A DNA stretch of 9,604 bases from Xanthobacteraceae bacterium (GCA_030037105.1 JASHRY010000402.1:1-9604); one strand, 5' to 3'; positions 1-5,836 are shown, numbered from the stretch's first letter. Made by a program: numbers and translations. Notes: generated by a model from the letters alone, not told the origin.

Positions 1-113
1 GTGATGCGGTCGAAGGCGCCGTCCGGCGGCGTATCGAGAATCTCGTAACGCCGGACCGCAGCCATGCGCTGGGCTTCGTTCTCGGGAATAATGGACTCGG
101 TCGATGCGGACAT
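1..113 (-). CDS. GAF-domain signalling protein, N-terminal fragment
   Basis: Only the first 37 codons are in the window; the gene continues past the left edge. The start is the ATG at 113-111, preceded by AGGAG (minus strand, bases 125-121) at a 7-base spacing, which fixes the start well. The peptide has the pattern [23 protein letters not shown] at residues 16-38, the usual lead-in to a GAF domain in bacterial sensor proteins (GAF histidine kinases, GAF diguanylate or adenylate cyclases, GAF-PAS hybrids). The output domain lies outside the window, so the enzyme class cannot be told. The protein starts without a signal peptide or membrane segment, which suggests a cytoplasmic sensor. The family call rests on pattern recognition of a short stretch. 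Confidence 0.72.
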   Translation of the reverse strand, partial: MSASTESIIPENEAQRMAAVRRYEILDTPPDGAFDRI

Positions 114-502
114 AACGATTCTCCTGGCGGCAAGTCCTGTTTCTGGATTGCTTCCGCTAGTTGCATGATCAGAACCAATACACGCCACGATGGGTTCGAC
201 CATCGATGCCGCCAAAGCGAATTTCGAGCGAAGCCGCAAGCGCAGCCCAATGCCGAGAGCCTGAAAATCCGTATATTTGATGCGATCTTAACCTTGCCGG
301 CGGTTCACGGCCGGGGCCTGTGCGGCTTCGCAAAATGGGTCATCGGCCGGGTATCGGATCGATCGGCGTGACCGGAGGTCGCGATCCGACATGCGAAAAG
401 ACGCTTCACCTGGGACAAGGCCGTGACGGAACTGTCTCATCCCGGGACAGGAGGCGGCGCTTCATCGAGCACCGGTGAAGGTGAAAAAGCCGTTCGTTGC
501 CG
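114..502. other. Intergenic stretch, no gene supported
   Basis: This 389-base gap lies between the 3' end of the small membrane-protein gene and the start of the GAF gene, both on the minus strand, so it should hold the GAF-gene promoter and the terminator of the membrane-protein gene. I see no confident -35/-10 pair and no classic hairpin plus T-run. A 68-codon plus-strand reading frame at 165-371 has no ribosome-binding site and no recognisable protein pattern, and I do not call it. Bases 245-300 are locally more A+T-rich than the surroundings, which could mark regulatory DNA; this is a guess. Confidence 0.5.
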
Positions 503-943
503 CTATACGCCGCCGCGGACGGCGATGTGGAACACGATCCCAAACGCCGTCATGCCGAACGCCACCGCCGCAATCGGCAACAGAATTTGCGCCGCCGCTT
601 GCGCGCCGCTGAGCCGGCCCTGCCAAGTGTCGAAATCCCATGCAGCCCAGTCGCGGAACGACACCGGTTGGCCGTCGCTTTTCGCCGCGCCGCCGTCCGT
701 CGCGCCATGCCGGCGTCCGACCCGCGACAGGATCAGCGTCAGCGCCACCACGATGAAGAGGAAGCCGCTGACGATGACGAGCAGATAGTCGGTCACGCCG
801 GCGCCGGCGAAGCTCCACACCGACAGCACGAGCCATGCCGCCAGGGCGACGATCAGGACATAGACGCGGGGATGCAGCCAGCGCGTGACCGGCCGCGCGA
901 CATCCGCGTCCTTGTTGGTATTCCGGCTGTCGGTTGTCTTCAT
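503..943 (-). CDS. Small three-helix membrane protein of unknown function
   Basis: A 146-residue protein with three hydrophobic segments at about residues 27-47, 52-72 and 115-140. A polar linker of roughly 40 residues (73-114) separates the second and third and contains the distinctive string FRDWAAWDFDTWQGRLSG. The N-terminus is charged and has no cleavable signal. The start ATG at 943-941 follows a GGGAGG-type ribosome-binding site. The conserved-looking aromatic linker followed by ILLPIAAVAFGMTAFGIVFH resembles unnamed membrane proteins that I recall from Rhizobiales, but I do not know a function. It is transcribed divergently from the DoxX gene, with a 151-base shared upstream region. 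The hydropathy pattern and codon use support a real gene; the role is unknown. Confidence 0.75.
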   Translation of the reverse strand: MKTTDSRNTNKDADVARPVTRWLHPRVYVLIVALAAWLVLSVWSFAGAGVTDYLLVIVSGFLFIVVALTLILSRVGRRHGATDGGAAKSDGQPVSFRDWAAWDFDTWQGRLSGAQAAAQILLPIAAVAFGMTAFGIVFHIAVRGGV

Positions 944-944
944 A

Positions 945-962
945 CGCCCTCCCGTGAGGGCG
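945..962 (-). promoter_or_regulatory. Hairpin overlapping the ribosome-binding site of the 503-943 gene
   Basis: CGCCCTC (945-951) and GAGGGCG (956-962) form a perfect 7-bp stem with a 4-base loop. On the minus strand the GGGAGG ribosome-binding site (about 953-948) lies inside the loop and one arm, one base from the start codon. In mRNA the site could be partly sequestered. The structure is seen directly; any regulatory role is inferred. It could also be chance in G+C-rich DNA. Confidence 0.45.
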
Positions 963-1094
963 CGGCCAAATGGTCGCCGTAACTCAACACGGCGAAGGCG
1001 GCGTGCGTTCCGGGCGCCGGTTCAGAATTTTGTGAAGTGCGCGCGGACGCCGATTTTGTTACATCCAGCATCGCATCGATTGAGGGTCGCACCG

Positions 1095-1541
1095 ATGGAT
1101 CGAGTCGCCGCGGATATCTCGACTCAATTCCCCGCTTCTCCGCCTGCAACAATGCTCGGTCGCGTAGCGCCTTATGTCCTGAGCGTTCTGCGCATCATGG
1201 CCGCGCTTTTGTTTCTCCAACATGGCCTGTCGAAGTTCTTCGGCTTTCCACAGCCGACGCCGCTGCCGCATCCATTCGAGTTGGCATGGTTCGCCGCCAT
1301 CATCGAGGTTGTCGGCGGCATCCTGGTGACGCTCGGCCTGTTCACGCGCGTGGCGGCGCTGATCATGTCCGGCGAAATGGCGGTCGCCTATTTCCTCGTC
1401 CACGCGCCGCACGGATTCTATCCCATCCTCAACCACGGCGAGCCGGCAATCCTGTTCTGCTTCGTGTTCCTGTATCTCGTATTCGCCGGCGCCGGGCCGT
1501 GGAGCCTGGACGCGCTCATCTGGCGGCGGAGGCGACCTTAG
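1095..1541 (+). CDS. DoxX family membrane protein
   Basis: A 148-residue protein with the DoxX layout of four membrane helices at about residues 24-46, 62-82, 84-103 and 112-134. Family-typical strings are visible: LRIMAALLFLQHGLSKFFGF near residue 32, EVVGGILVTLGLFTR near 71, then MSGEMAVAYFLVHAP and NHGEPAILFCFVFLYLVFAG. DoxX-family proteins are inner-membrane proteins linked in some bacteria to quinone or thiol redox functions; the exact role here is unknown. I chose the ATG at 1095 because GAGGG stands 8 bases upstream. A second ATG at 1152 gives a protein starting just before helix 1, but it lacks a good ribosome-binding site. A fragment of a second DoxX gene lies at 3241-3309. Confidence 0.9.
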   Translation: MDRVAADISTQFPASPPATMLGRVAPYVLSVLRIMAALLFLQHGLSKFFGFPQPTPLPHPFELAWFAAIIEVVGGILVTLGLFTRVAALIMSGEMAVAYFLVHAPHGFYPILNHGEPAILFCFVFLYLVFAGAGPWSLDALIWRRRRP

Positions 1542-1548
1542 GGAAGGG

Positions 1549-1565
1549 GCGCCGTCATCCGGCGC
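1549..1565 (+). terminator. GC-rich hairpin just after the DoxX stop
   Basis: GCGCCG (1549-1554) pairs with CGGCGC (1560-1565) around a 5-base loop, starting 8 bases past the DoxX stop codon. No T-run follows, so a factor-independent terminator is doubtful. It may be a 3' stabilising hairpin. Confidence 0.3.
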
Positions 1566-1641
1566 TGCCGATCGGGACCGCTATACCGCTATTCGTCGTA
1601 GCCGCCGCCGGAATTGTCCCGGTGCGGCAGCGGGGTCGACA

Positions 1642-1670
1642 TTGACAGTACCTATGTGAATATGTACTAA
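1642..1670 (+). promoter_or_regulatory. Putative promoter of the toxin-antitoxin unit
   Basis: A consensus -35 hexamer TTGACA (1642-1647) is followed after 17 bases by TACTAA (1665-1670), a weak -10 match (3 of 6). The block 1641-1700 is clearly A+T-rich compared with the G+C-rich DNA on both sides. The predicted transcription start near 1677 leaves a leader of only about 23 bases, with no purine-rich ribosome-binding site before the antitoxin ATG at 1700. Confidence 0.55.
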
Positions 1671-1695
1671 ATAGGTATAGACATAAAGTACATAT
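1649..1695. promoter_or_regulatory. Interlocking inverted repeats, putative antitoxin operator
   Basis: Two perfect inverted repeats overlap the promoter. TACCTAT (1649-1655) pairs with ATAGGTA (1671-1677), and ATATGTACT (1660-1668) pairs with AGTACATAT (1687-1695). The half-sites alternate, so the two pairs cannot both form hairpins at once, and their half-sites are similar in sequence (both read like TA-C-TAT). Placement over the -10 region and the leader fits autorepression by an antitoxin or toxin-antitoxin complex, the usual logic of type II systems. The repeats are seen; the binding protein is inferred. Confidence 0.6.
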
Positions 1696-1699
1696 ACAA

Positions 1700-2119
1700 A
1701 TGCCGAAATATGCTGCTTTGGGCGACTATCTCCAACAGCAGCGGCGCGACGTCGTGCCGATGAGGTTTGCCGACATCGAAAGGGTCACCGGCCACAAGCT
1801 GCCGGCTTCTGCTCGCTACCGCGCCTGGTGGAGCAACAACGACTTCAACAGCGTGCTGACGAAGGTCTGGCTCGATGCCGGCTTCAAAAGCGAGCAGGTG
1901 GACATGCAAAAGCGCAAGCTGGTCTTCCGCCGCGTTCGCCGGCCGAAGGCGGCAGCCGGAGCGCCACAAGCGGCGGCCGGAAAGCCGTTTCATCCTCTCT
2001 ATGGCTTTATGAAGGGCTCGATCCGCATCATGCCGGGCACCGACCTGACGCAACCGGCGGACCCGGAATGGGCGGACAGGCTTGATGCGGAATACGGGCC
2101 GGAGAAGCGGGAAGAATAA
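1700..2119 (+). CDS. Putative antitoxin of a VapC-type module (DUF7662-like N-terminus)
   Basis: A 139-residue basic protein in two parts. Residues 1-78 match the pattern I associate with DUF7662: Y-x-x-L-x-x-Y-L near the start, F-A-D-I-E-x-V-T-G-x-x-L-P-x-S-A at 23-38, an AWW motif at 42-44, a W-L-D-A-G-F segment and a closing V-F-R-R. A linker rich in Ala, Gly and Pro (82-95) leads to residues 96-139. That tail contains F-H-P-L-Y-G-F-M-K-G and P-G-T-D-L-T-Q-P-A-D-P-E-W, a type seen in antitoxins that mask PIN toxins. The stop codon TAA directly touches the GTG start of the toxin (TAAGTG), so the two are translationally coupled. DNA-binding and neutralisation by the two halves is an inference from layout and context. 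Confidence 0.72.
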   Translation: MPKYAALGDYLQQQRRDVVPMRFADIERVTGHKLPASARYRAWWSNNDFNSVLTKVWLDAGFKSEQVDMQKRKLVFRRVRRPKAAAGAPQAAAGKPFHPLYGFMKGSIRIMPGTDLTQPADPEWADRLDAEYGPEKREE

Positions 2120-2533
2120 GTGAAGGCGCTTCTTCTCGACACGTGCACGCTTATTTTCCTGAGCGAAGAGGCGCCGTTGGCGCAGCCGGCCGTCGATGCC
2201 ATGCACGCCGCGAGCGAAGGCGCCGGTACGACCTATATTTCGCCGATCAGCGCCTGGGAGATCGGGATGCTGACTTCGCGGGGGCGGCTGCAAATGCTCA
2301 TCAGGCCCGAGCGCTGGTTCGCGAATTTGTTCGACGTCCCCGGCGTGCGATTGGCCGCGCTTTCGCCCGATTTGCTGATCGCGTCGTCCTATCTGCCCGG
2401 CCGGCCGCCGAAAGATCCGACCGACCGCATTCTCGCCGCAACCGCGCGCGAACTCGGCGCCACGCTGGTCACGCGCGACCGCGCGCTCCTGGACTATGGC
2501 CGGCAGGGGCATATCGCGGCGATGGCGTGTTGA
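2120..2533 (+). CDS. vapC: PIN-domain toxin, VapC family
   Basis: A 137-residue PIN-domain protein, the usual size for VapC toxins, which are Mg2+-dependent ribonucleases that cut tRNA or rRNA. The acidic active-site set is present: Asp7 in LLLDTCTLI, Glu47 in SAWEIGML, Asp102 in DPTDRILAATA and Asp120 in LVTRDRALL. The order and spacing agree with the COG3744-like branch. The GTG start at 2120 immediately follows the antitoxin stop, and the purine-rich GGGAAGA just upstream can serve as ribosome-binding site. With all four acidic residues intact it should be catalytically active. The gene order (antitoxin first, toxin second, no gap) is standard for type II modules. Confidence 0.9.
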   Translation: MKALLLDTCTLIFLSEEAPLAQPAVDAMHAASEGAGTTYISPISAWEIGMLTSRGRLQMLIRPERWFANLFDVPGVRLAALSPDLLIASSYLPGRPPKDPTDRILAATARELGATLVTRDRALLDYGRQGHIAAMAC

Positions 2534-2621
2534 GCGCGCATACCCCGCCGCGTTCCGTCGTGCTACATGCTGCGGCAGGCCCGCCGCGGCTTCGATCCGG
2601 GCGGCGAGCAGGGTGCGCGCA

Positions 2622-3128
2622 ATGATTCTGGTCCACGATCCCGCGGCTTGGCAAAAGCGGCTCGCCGCGCTGCCGGTCGCAAGCTATCCCGCAGGCGAGA
2701 CGGTGTTTGCCGAGGGCACCAAAACCGGGCGGCTGCTCGTCCTCAGGACGGGCGCAGTCTCGATCGTCAAGAGCGGCACCGAGATTGCCAGGGTGGCGGA
2801 GCCGGGGGCGGTGTTCGGCGAACTCTCGGCGCTGCTCGATCAGCCACATGGCGCGGACGTGCGCACGTTGGAAATGTCGGAGTTTCACGTCGCCGACGCC
2901 GCGACATTGCTGCAGGACCCGGCGGCGCTGCTCTACGTGACAACGGTGCTGGCGCGGCGCATCGACGCCGCCAACCGCGGGCTCCTCGAGCTGAAGAACC
3001 AGCTCGAGGCCGGCGAGCCGCCGGGCTTGATCGACCAAACGCTCGACAAGATCGAAGGACTCTTGAGCGCCATCGGCACCGGTTACATCCGCGCCGGGGC
3101 CGGGTATTCCGGCTATCCCTTTGCGTGA
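2622..3128 (+). CDS. Stand-alone cyclic-nucleotide-binding-domain protein
   Basis: A 168-residue protein consisting of a CRP/FNR-type nucleotide-binding beta-roll (about residues 14-92) and a helical tail (95-130), with no helix-turn-helix after it, so it is not a normal CRP/FNR transcription factor. The core motifs are G-E-T-V-F-A-E-G (25-32), G-A-V-S-I-V (44-49) and the phosphate-binding cassette G-A-V-F-G-E-L-S-A-L-L (62-72). In that cassette the usual Arg that contacts the cyclic phosphate (the PRAA position) is replaced by His76-Gly77, so cAMP binding may be lost or altered. The start is the ATG at 2622 with a weak CAGGG upstream. It follows the toxin by 88 bases on the same strand, and a functional link is not shown. 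It has no signal peptide. Confidence 0.86.
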   Translation: MILVHDPAAWQKRLAALPVASYPAGETVFAEGTKTGRLLVLRTGAVSIVKSGTEIARVAEPGAVFGELSALLDQPHGADVRTLEMSEFHVADAATLLQDPAALLYVTTVLARRIDAANRGLLELKNQLEAGEPPGLIDQTLDKIEGLLSAIGTGYIRAGAGYSGYPFA

Positions 3129-3194
3129 CCGGCGTGCCGACCTGGGGCGCCGAGACTTGCTCCGGATTTGTTACACTCAACCCCTTGGCTAGCC

Positions 3195-3242
3195 GAGCAT
3201 GGTCCGGAAATGCGGGACCGTTTTTCCGAAAAGATCACGCTC
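3195..3242. repeat. REP-like imperfect palindrome of Rhizobiales type
   Basis: The left arm GAGCATGGTCCGGAAA (3195-3210) and the right arm, read on the opposite strand as GAGCGTGATC followed by TTTTCGGAAAAA, form a long hairpin with a 4-base bulge and a few mismatches. The arrangement GAGCATGATCCGGAAA...TTTTCCGAAAAGATCATGCTC is one I recognise as a very common interspersed palindrome in Rhizobiales genomes; this copy is somewhat diverged. The palindrome is seen; the family assignment is from memory. Confidence 0.7.
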
Positions 3243-3309
3243 CACGCGCGCGGCGACACTGATCATGTCCGGCGAAATGGCGATCGCCTATTTCTTCGTC
3301 CACACGCCG
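3241..3309 (+). pseudogene. Fragment of a second DoxX-family gene
   Basis: By eye, 62 of 69 bases are identical to bases 1341-1409 of the intact DoxX gene, without gaps. In the matching frame it encodes AATLIMSGEMAIAYFFVHTP, against AALIMSGEMAVAYFLVHAP in the intact protein. Only the part covering the end of helix 2 and helix 3 remains; similarity stops abruptly at the palindrome on the left and near 3309 on the right. No start, stop or other helix survives, so it cannot make a DoxX protein. It could be a partial duplication of the local gene or the relic of a paralogue. Confidence 0.75.
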
Positions 3310-3428
3310 ATGAGCGTGCGCTTGTTGCCGACCTTCATGGTGGCGATGTCTTGGTCCCAGCCACCGAGCGATGGGCTCCGCAGAGGCGCCAAGCCATCCC
3401 ACTGCGCTGGAAGGGTGATGGGGTTCAT
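3288..3428 (-). pseudogene. 46-codon ORF with an FKBP-type isomerase fragment
   Basis: A short reading frame starts at the ATG 3428-3426, behind a good GAGGTGA ribosome-binding site, and ends at TAG 3290-3288. Its residues 22-40 read GGWDQDIATMKVGNKRTLI, closely resembling the FKBP-type peptidyl-prolyl isomerase core G-W-D-x-G-V-x-x-M-K-V-G-G-K-R-T-L-I. An FKBP domain needs about 100 residues, so this is only a fragment. Its last six codons (GVWTKK) are antisense sequence of the DoxX relic, which marks the fusion point near 3309-3311. The N-terminal 20 residues are not FKBP-like. It is either a decayed gene piece or a chimeric small protein; I favour decay. Confidence 0.5.
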
Positions 3429-3469
3429 TCGCGCTCACCTCGTTCCATCCTTTCTGATTTGTCTCAGCC

Positions 3470-3502
3470 GCGGACGATTGCGGTGCACGCCGCGCCGTCC
3501 GC
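3470..3502. repeat. Nested GC-rich hairpin
   Basis: GCGGACG (3470-3476) pairs perfectly with CGTCCGC (3496-3502). Inside it GCGG (3480-3483) pairs with CCGC (3490-3493) around a 6-base loop. No T-run follows. It may be a structural repeat unit; no function is evident. Confidence 0.45.
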
Positions 3503-3719
3503 AATAAACGGTGCGGCGAATCGTCGTCGCATGAATAATGATGCGATTGTGGGTGGCGGGGATCGGCAGCGCAGTCTTACATTGGCTCTGGAACGGGCAT
3601 AGGCGAAGTGCAGTCGTGGGCTGGTTTTGACGGTGGCGCGGATGATGGCGGATGAAATCTGATGACGGACGAGATCAGGATGCCTCGGGGCGGACGACAG
3701 TAACTGTTGTGGGGCGATA

Positions 3720-4367
3720 ATGCTGGCGCGGCGCAGCATGATTGCGGCTGCCGCGGGCGCTGCGTTGACTGTGCTTCTGCCGCCGCGGCCGACGCTGGCG
3801 TGGCATTCAACCGATATGACCGGCGTGTTGCCAGCGCTGGATTTCACCATGACCCGCGCCTCGGACGGCAAGGAGGTCACCGCCGCCGACTACAAGGGCA
3901 AGATCGTTCTCCTGTATTTCGGCTACACGTTCTGCCCGGATGTCTGCCCGACGACGCTGCTCAACATTACCCAGATGCTCAAGACTCTCAGCAAGCGCGC
4001 GGACGACGTCCGTGTCCTGTTCGTCACCGTCGATCCGAACCGCGACACGCTCGACGTCCTGAAGAAATATACCGACGCTTTCGCGCCGCAGGTCGTCGGC
4101 CTGCGCGGGACGCCGAACCAACTCGCAACGCTGGCCAAACGTTACCGCGTGGCCTATTCCGTGCAGCCGGCAAGCCCGGACCACCCCTATGAGGTGACGC
4201 ACGGCGCGGCGGTCTATGTGTTCGGCCGCGACGGCGGCATCAGGCTCCTGTTCGTCGGGCTCGCGGCGGCGAATACAAGACTGGACGACATGGCCGCCGA
4301 TCTCGGTCAATTGATCGCACAATCCGGCAGCCGCAGCCTGTGGCAGCGGATTCTGCAAATGATCTGA
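3720..4367 (+). CDS. sco: SCO1/SenC family copper chaperone for cytochrome oxidase
   Basis: A 215-residue thioredoxin-fold protein. An N-terminal hydrophobic segment (about residues 7-28) preceded by Arg-Arg acts as signal or anchor, placing the protein in the periplasm. The copper-binding set is complete: Cys72 and Cys76 in FCPDVCP and His161 in EVTHGAAVYVF. Other SCO hallmarks are YFGYTFCPD, V-T-V-D-P-N-R-D-T (102-110) and the Y-x-V-x-Y-S segment near 142. SCO proteins reduce and/or metallate the CuA centre of cytochrome c oxidase subunit II. The start ATG at 3720 has only a weak GGGGCG upstream. It converges on the PCuAC gene with 13 bases between stops, so the two transcripts probably overlap at their 3' ends. 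Confidence 0.94.
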   Translation: MLARRSMIAAAAGAALTVLLPPRPTLAWHSTDMTGVLPALDFTMTRASDGKEVTAADYKGKIVLLYFGYTFCPDVCPTTLLNITQMLKTLSKRADDVRVLFVTVDPNRDTLDVLKKYTDAFAPQVVGLRGTPNQLATLAKRYRVAYSVQPASPDHPYEVTHGAAVYVFGRDGGIRLLFVGLAAANTRLDDMAADLGQLIAQSGSRSLWQRILQMI

Positions 4368-4380
4368 ACAGAGGCGGACG

Positions 4381-4860
4381 CTACTTGCTGGCGTCGCCCG
4401 GTCCCTTCACTGGAAAGCCGGCAGTCACCGTCTTGCCGTCGGAGAATTTCAGAACGATCGGCACGCTACGGCCTTGGGCCACGGCCGTGCCCGGCGACAC
4501 ACACATCAGGTGGTAGCCGCCGGGCGCGAAGCTCACCGTCCCGTGGGCGGGCACGGCGACGCTCTTGACCGGCAGCATCTTCTCCACCCCGTTCACCTCT
4601 TTGGTCTGATGCAGCATCAGCATGCCGCAGGCCGTCGAAGACGCGCCGGTCAGTTCGATGGCCGTGCCAGTGTCGTTGTGGAGCGTGAAATAGCCGGCCG
4701 CCGGGCGCGACGCGATGATGAAGCGCAGCCATGGATTCTCGACGGAAACACCGGCTGCCGCAGCCGGAGCAACAGCGGCGGCGACGAACCCGGCCGACAC
4801 CGCCGCCCGCGCTGTGGCGCTTATCGCCGGGAAAAGCCTAGCCCGTCCAGGCGCGCGCAT
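4381..4860 (-). CDS. PCuAC-type periplasmic copper chaperone (DUF461)
   Basis: A 159-residue protein with a signal-like N-terminus (basic RAPGRARLF, then an Ala-rich hydrophobic stretch ending AAAAG at about residues 33-37). The full copper(I) motif H-x10-M-x21-H-x-M is present with exact spacing: His84, Met95, His117 and Met119 (the last two in GGYHLM). PCuAC proteins carry Cu(I) in the periplasm to the CuA site of cytochrome oxidase, often with SCO proteins, and one is encoded convergently next door. I chose the ATG at 4860 because it overlaps the end of the CtaG gene by 23 bases and gives a normal signal peptide. An upstream in-frame start at 4923 would add 21 residues that lie within the CtaG coding sequence, which seems less likely. 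Confidence 0.92.
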   Translation of the reverse strand: MRAPGRARLFPAISATARAAVSAGFVAAAVAPAAAAGVSVENPWLRFIIASRPAAGYFTLHNDTGTAIELTGASSTACGMLMLHQTKEVNGVEKMLPVKSVAVPAHGTVSFAPGGYHLMCVSPGTAVAQGRSVPIVLKFSDGKTVTAGFPVKGPGDASK

Positions 4861-5836
4861 GCACGACCATTCTCGCACCGTCCGCATCAGCGTTTTCATC
4901 GTCCGCCTCGCTTTCCTCGACACGTCTCAGCATAGTCAGGACCAGAAGCAGGGCCAGCACGCTCATCATCGCCGGCGGTATCCAGACGATGAGGCCGCCG
5001 ATCGCCTGATCGTAATGCGCTCCCAGCGCCGGATAGATGCGCCCACAGAGATCGTAAAACAAATAGAGGTCGTGCGGATTGAACGCAATCATGGCGCCGC
5101 CCAAGATCTGCGGGAACATCACCGCGACCGCGAGTACGGCGCGCGCGCCGAACGACGCCCGCGCCGGCGGCGACCGGCGCGGATCGAGCACGAGGCACCA
5201 GAACAAGATTCCATCGATGGCCATGCTCCAGTTCATCAATGCGTAGAGGGCGGGATTGATCATTGCGCGAAAATGAACAGAGGGAATGAGCCAGAAGAAA
5301 AACAGGCCGACAAACAGGGCCGCCGCCAGCATCGGCTGCTGCAGGATACGGACGACGCGGTTGACGAAAGGATGCTCGACGACGCGGCGCAGAGGCGCCG
5401 GCATGCCGCGCTTGAGGGTTGCTCCCGGCCAGGCCAGGGCGAGCAGCAGCGGGCCCAAATGGTGCAAAGCGACGTGCTGCATCCGATTGAACAGGAACTG
5501 ATGCTCGGCAAGATACTCGAAGCGCGTTTCGAGCACGGCGTAGATGACGAAGAGGCCGGCGAAGAAGCAGATCCGCCGCGGCAAGCCCGGCCATTCCGCG
5601 GGAGCCGTCGTCAGGGCCAGGCCGCGGATGAACCACCAGGCCGCCAGCCAGACCGAGAGAAATTCAACCCAGGAGAATTCCCACGGCGCCCACGGCGGCA
5701 GCGTCGAAACCTGGCTCCGGCACAGCCACCGAAAGGCGAGGCCGGCTGCGGCGATGACGCCATAGACGACACTGTCCGCGTTGAGAACGGCCTTCGGAAA
5801 GGACGGAAGGGCGGCGCGGCTCTCGACTGGGATCAC
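4838..5836 (-). CDS. ctaG: CtaG-type cytochrome c oxidase assembly membrane protein
   Basis: A multispanning membrane protein of 332 residues from the chosen start, with about eight hydrophobic segments (roughly 22-39, 58-74, 88-104, 124-138, 169-186, 196-218, 232-252, 279-302) and an acidic cytoplasmic-type tail. The signature E-Y-L-A-E-H-x8-M-Q-H-V-A-L-H-H-L-G-P at about 107-129, with several His and Met residues, is that of the caa3-type CtaG family (PF09678), linked to copper insertion into heme-copper oxidases. It is not homologous to Cox11, also called CtaG. The start is uncertain: I prefer the GTG at 5836 with AGGG 8 bases upstream, but ATGs at 5914 and 5962 in the same open frame are possible and would add 26 or 42 Arg/Ala-rich residues. 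Its 3' end overlaps the PCuAC start, implying coupled translation. Confidence 0.9.
   Translation of the reverse strand: MIPVESRAALPSFPKAVLNADSVVYGVIAAAGLAFRWLCRSQVSTLPPWAPWEFSWVEFLSVWLAAWWFIRGLALTTAPAEWPGLPRRICFFAGLFVIYAVLETRFEYLAEHQFLFNRMQHVALHHLGPLLLALAWPGATLKRGMPAPLRRVVEHPFVNRVVRILQQPMLAAALFVGLFFFWLIPSVHFRAMINPALYALMNWSMAIDGILFWCLVLDPRRSPPARASFGARAVLAVAVMFPQILGGAMIAFNPHDLYLFYDLCGRIYPALGAHYDQAIGGLIVWIPPAMMSVLALLLVLTMLRRVEESEADDENADADGARMVVHARAWTG

Larger units (their letters stand above)
3129..3719. other. Gene-poor junction of repeats and gene fragments
   Basis: This 591-base stretch lacks a normal gene. In order it holds a palindromic repeat (3195-3242), a DoxX gene fragment fused to it (3241-3309), an antisense mini-ORF with an FKBP-like stretch (3288-3428), a nested GC hairpin (3470-3502), and from about 3505 to 3719 nothing I can identify apart from a small imperfect palindrome TCGCAT/ATGCGA near 3526-3545. 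It should also include the promoter of the downstream SCO gene, but I see no convincing -35/-10 pair. Confidence 0.6.

Noticed and set aside
165..371. Plus-strand 68-codon frame in the left intergenic gap
   Set aside because: No ribosome-binding site, no hydrophobic or domain pattern and unremarkable codon use.
1549..1565. Strong intrinsic terminator after doxX
   Set aside because: The hairpin is good, but no T-run follows. I list it only as a low-confidence hairpin.
1667..2512. Minus-strand frame of 281 codons opposite the toxin-antitoxin pair
   Set aside because: The PIN active-site residues and the coupled start/stop show that the plus strand is coding; the antisense product is Arg/Gln/His-rich and patternless.
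3195..3309. Insertion sequence in the 3129-3719 gap
   Set aside because: No transposase fragment, no terminal inverted repeats bounding a unit and no target duplication were seen; the palindrome and gene fragments explain the structure better.
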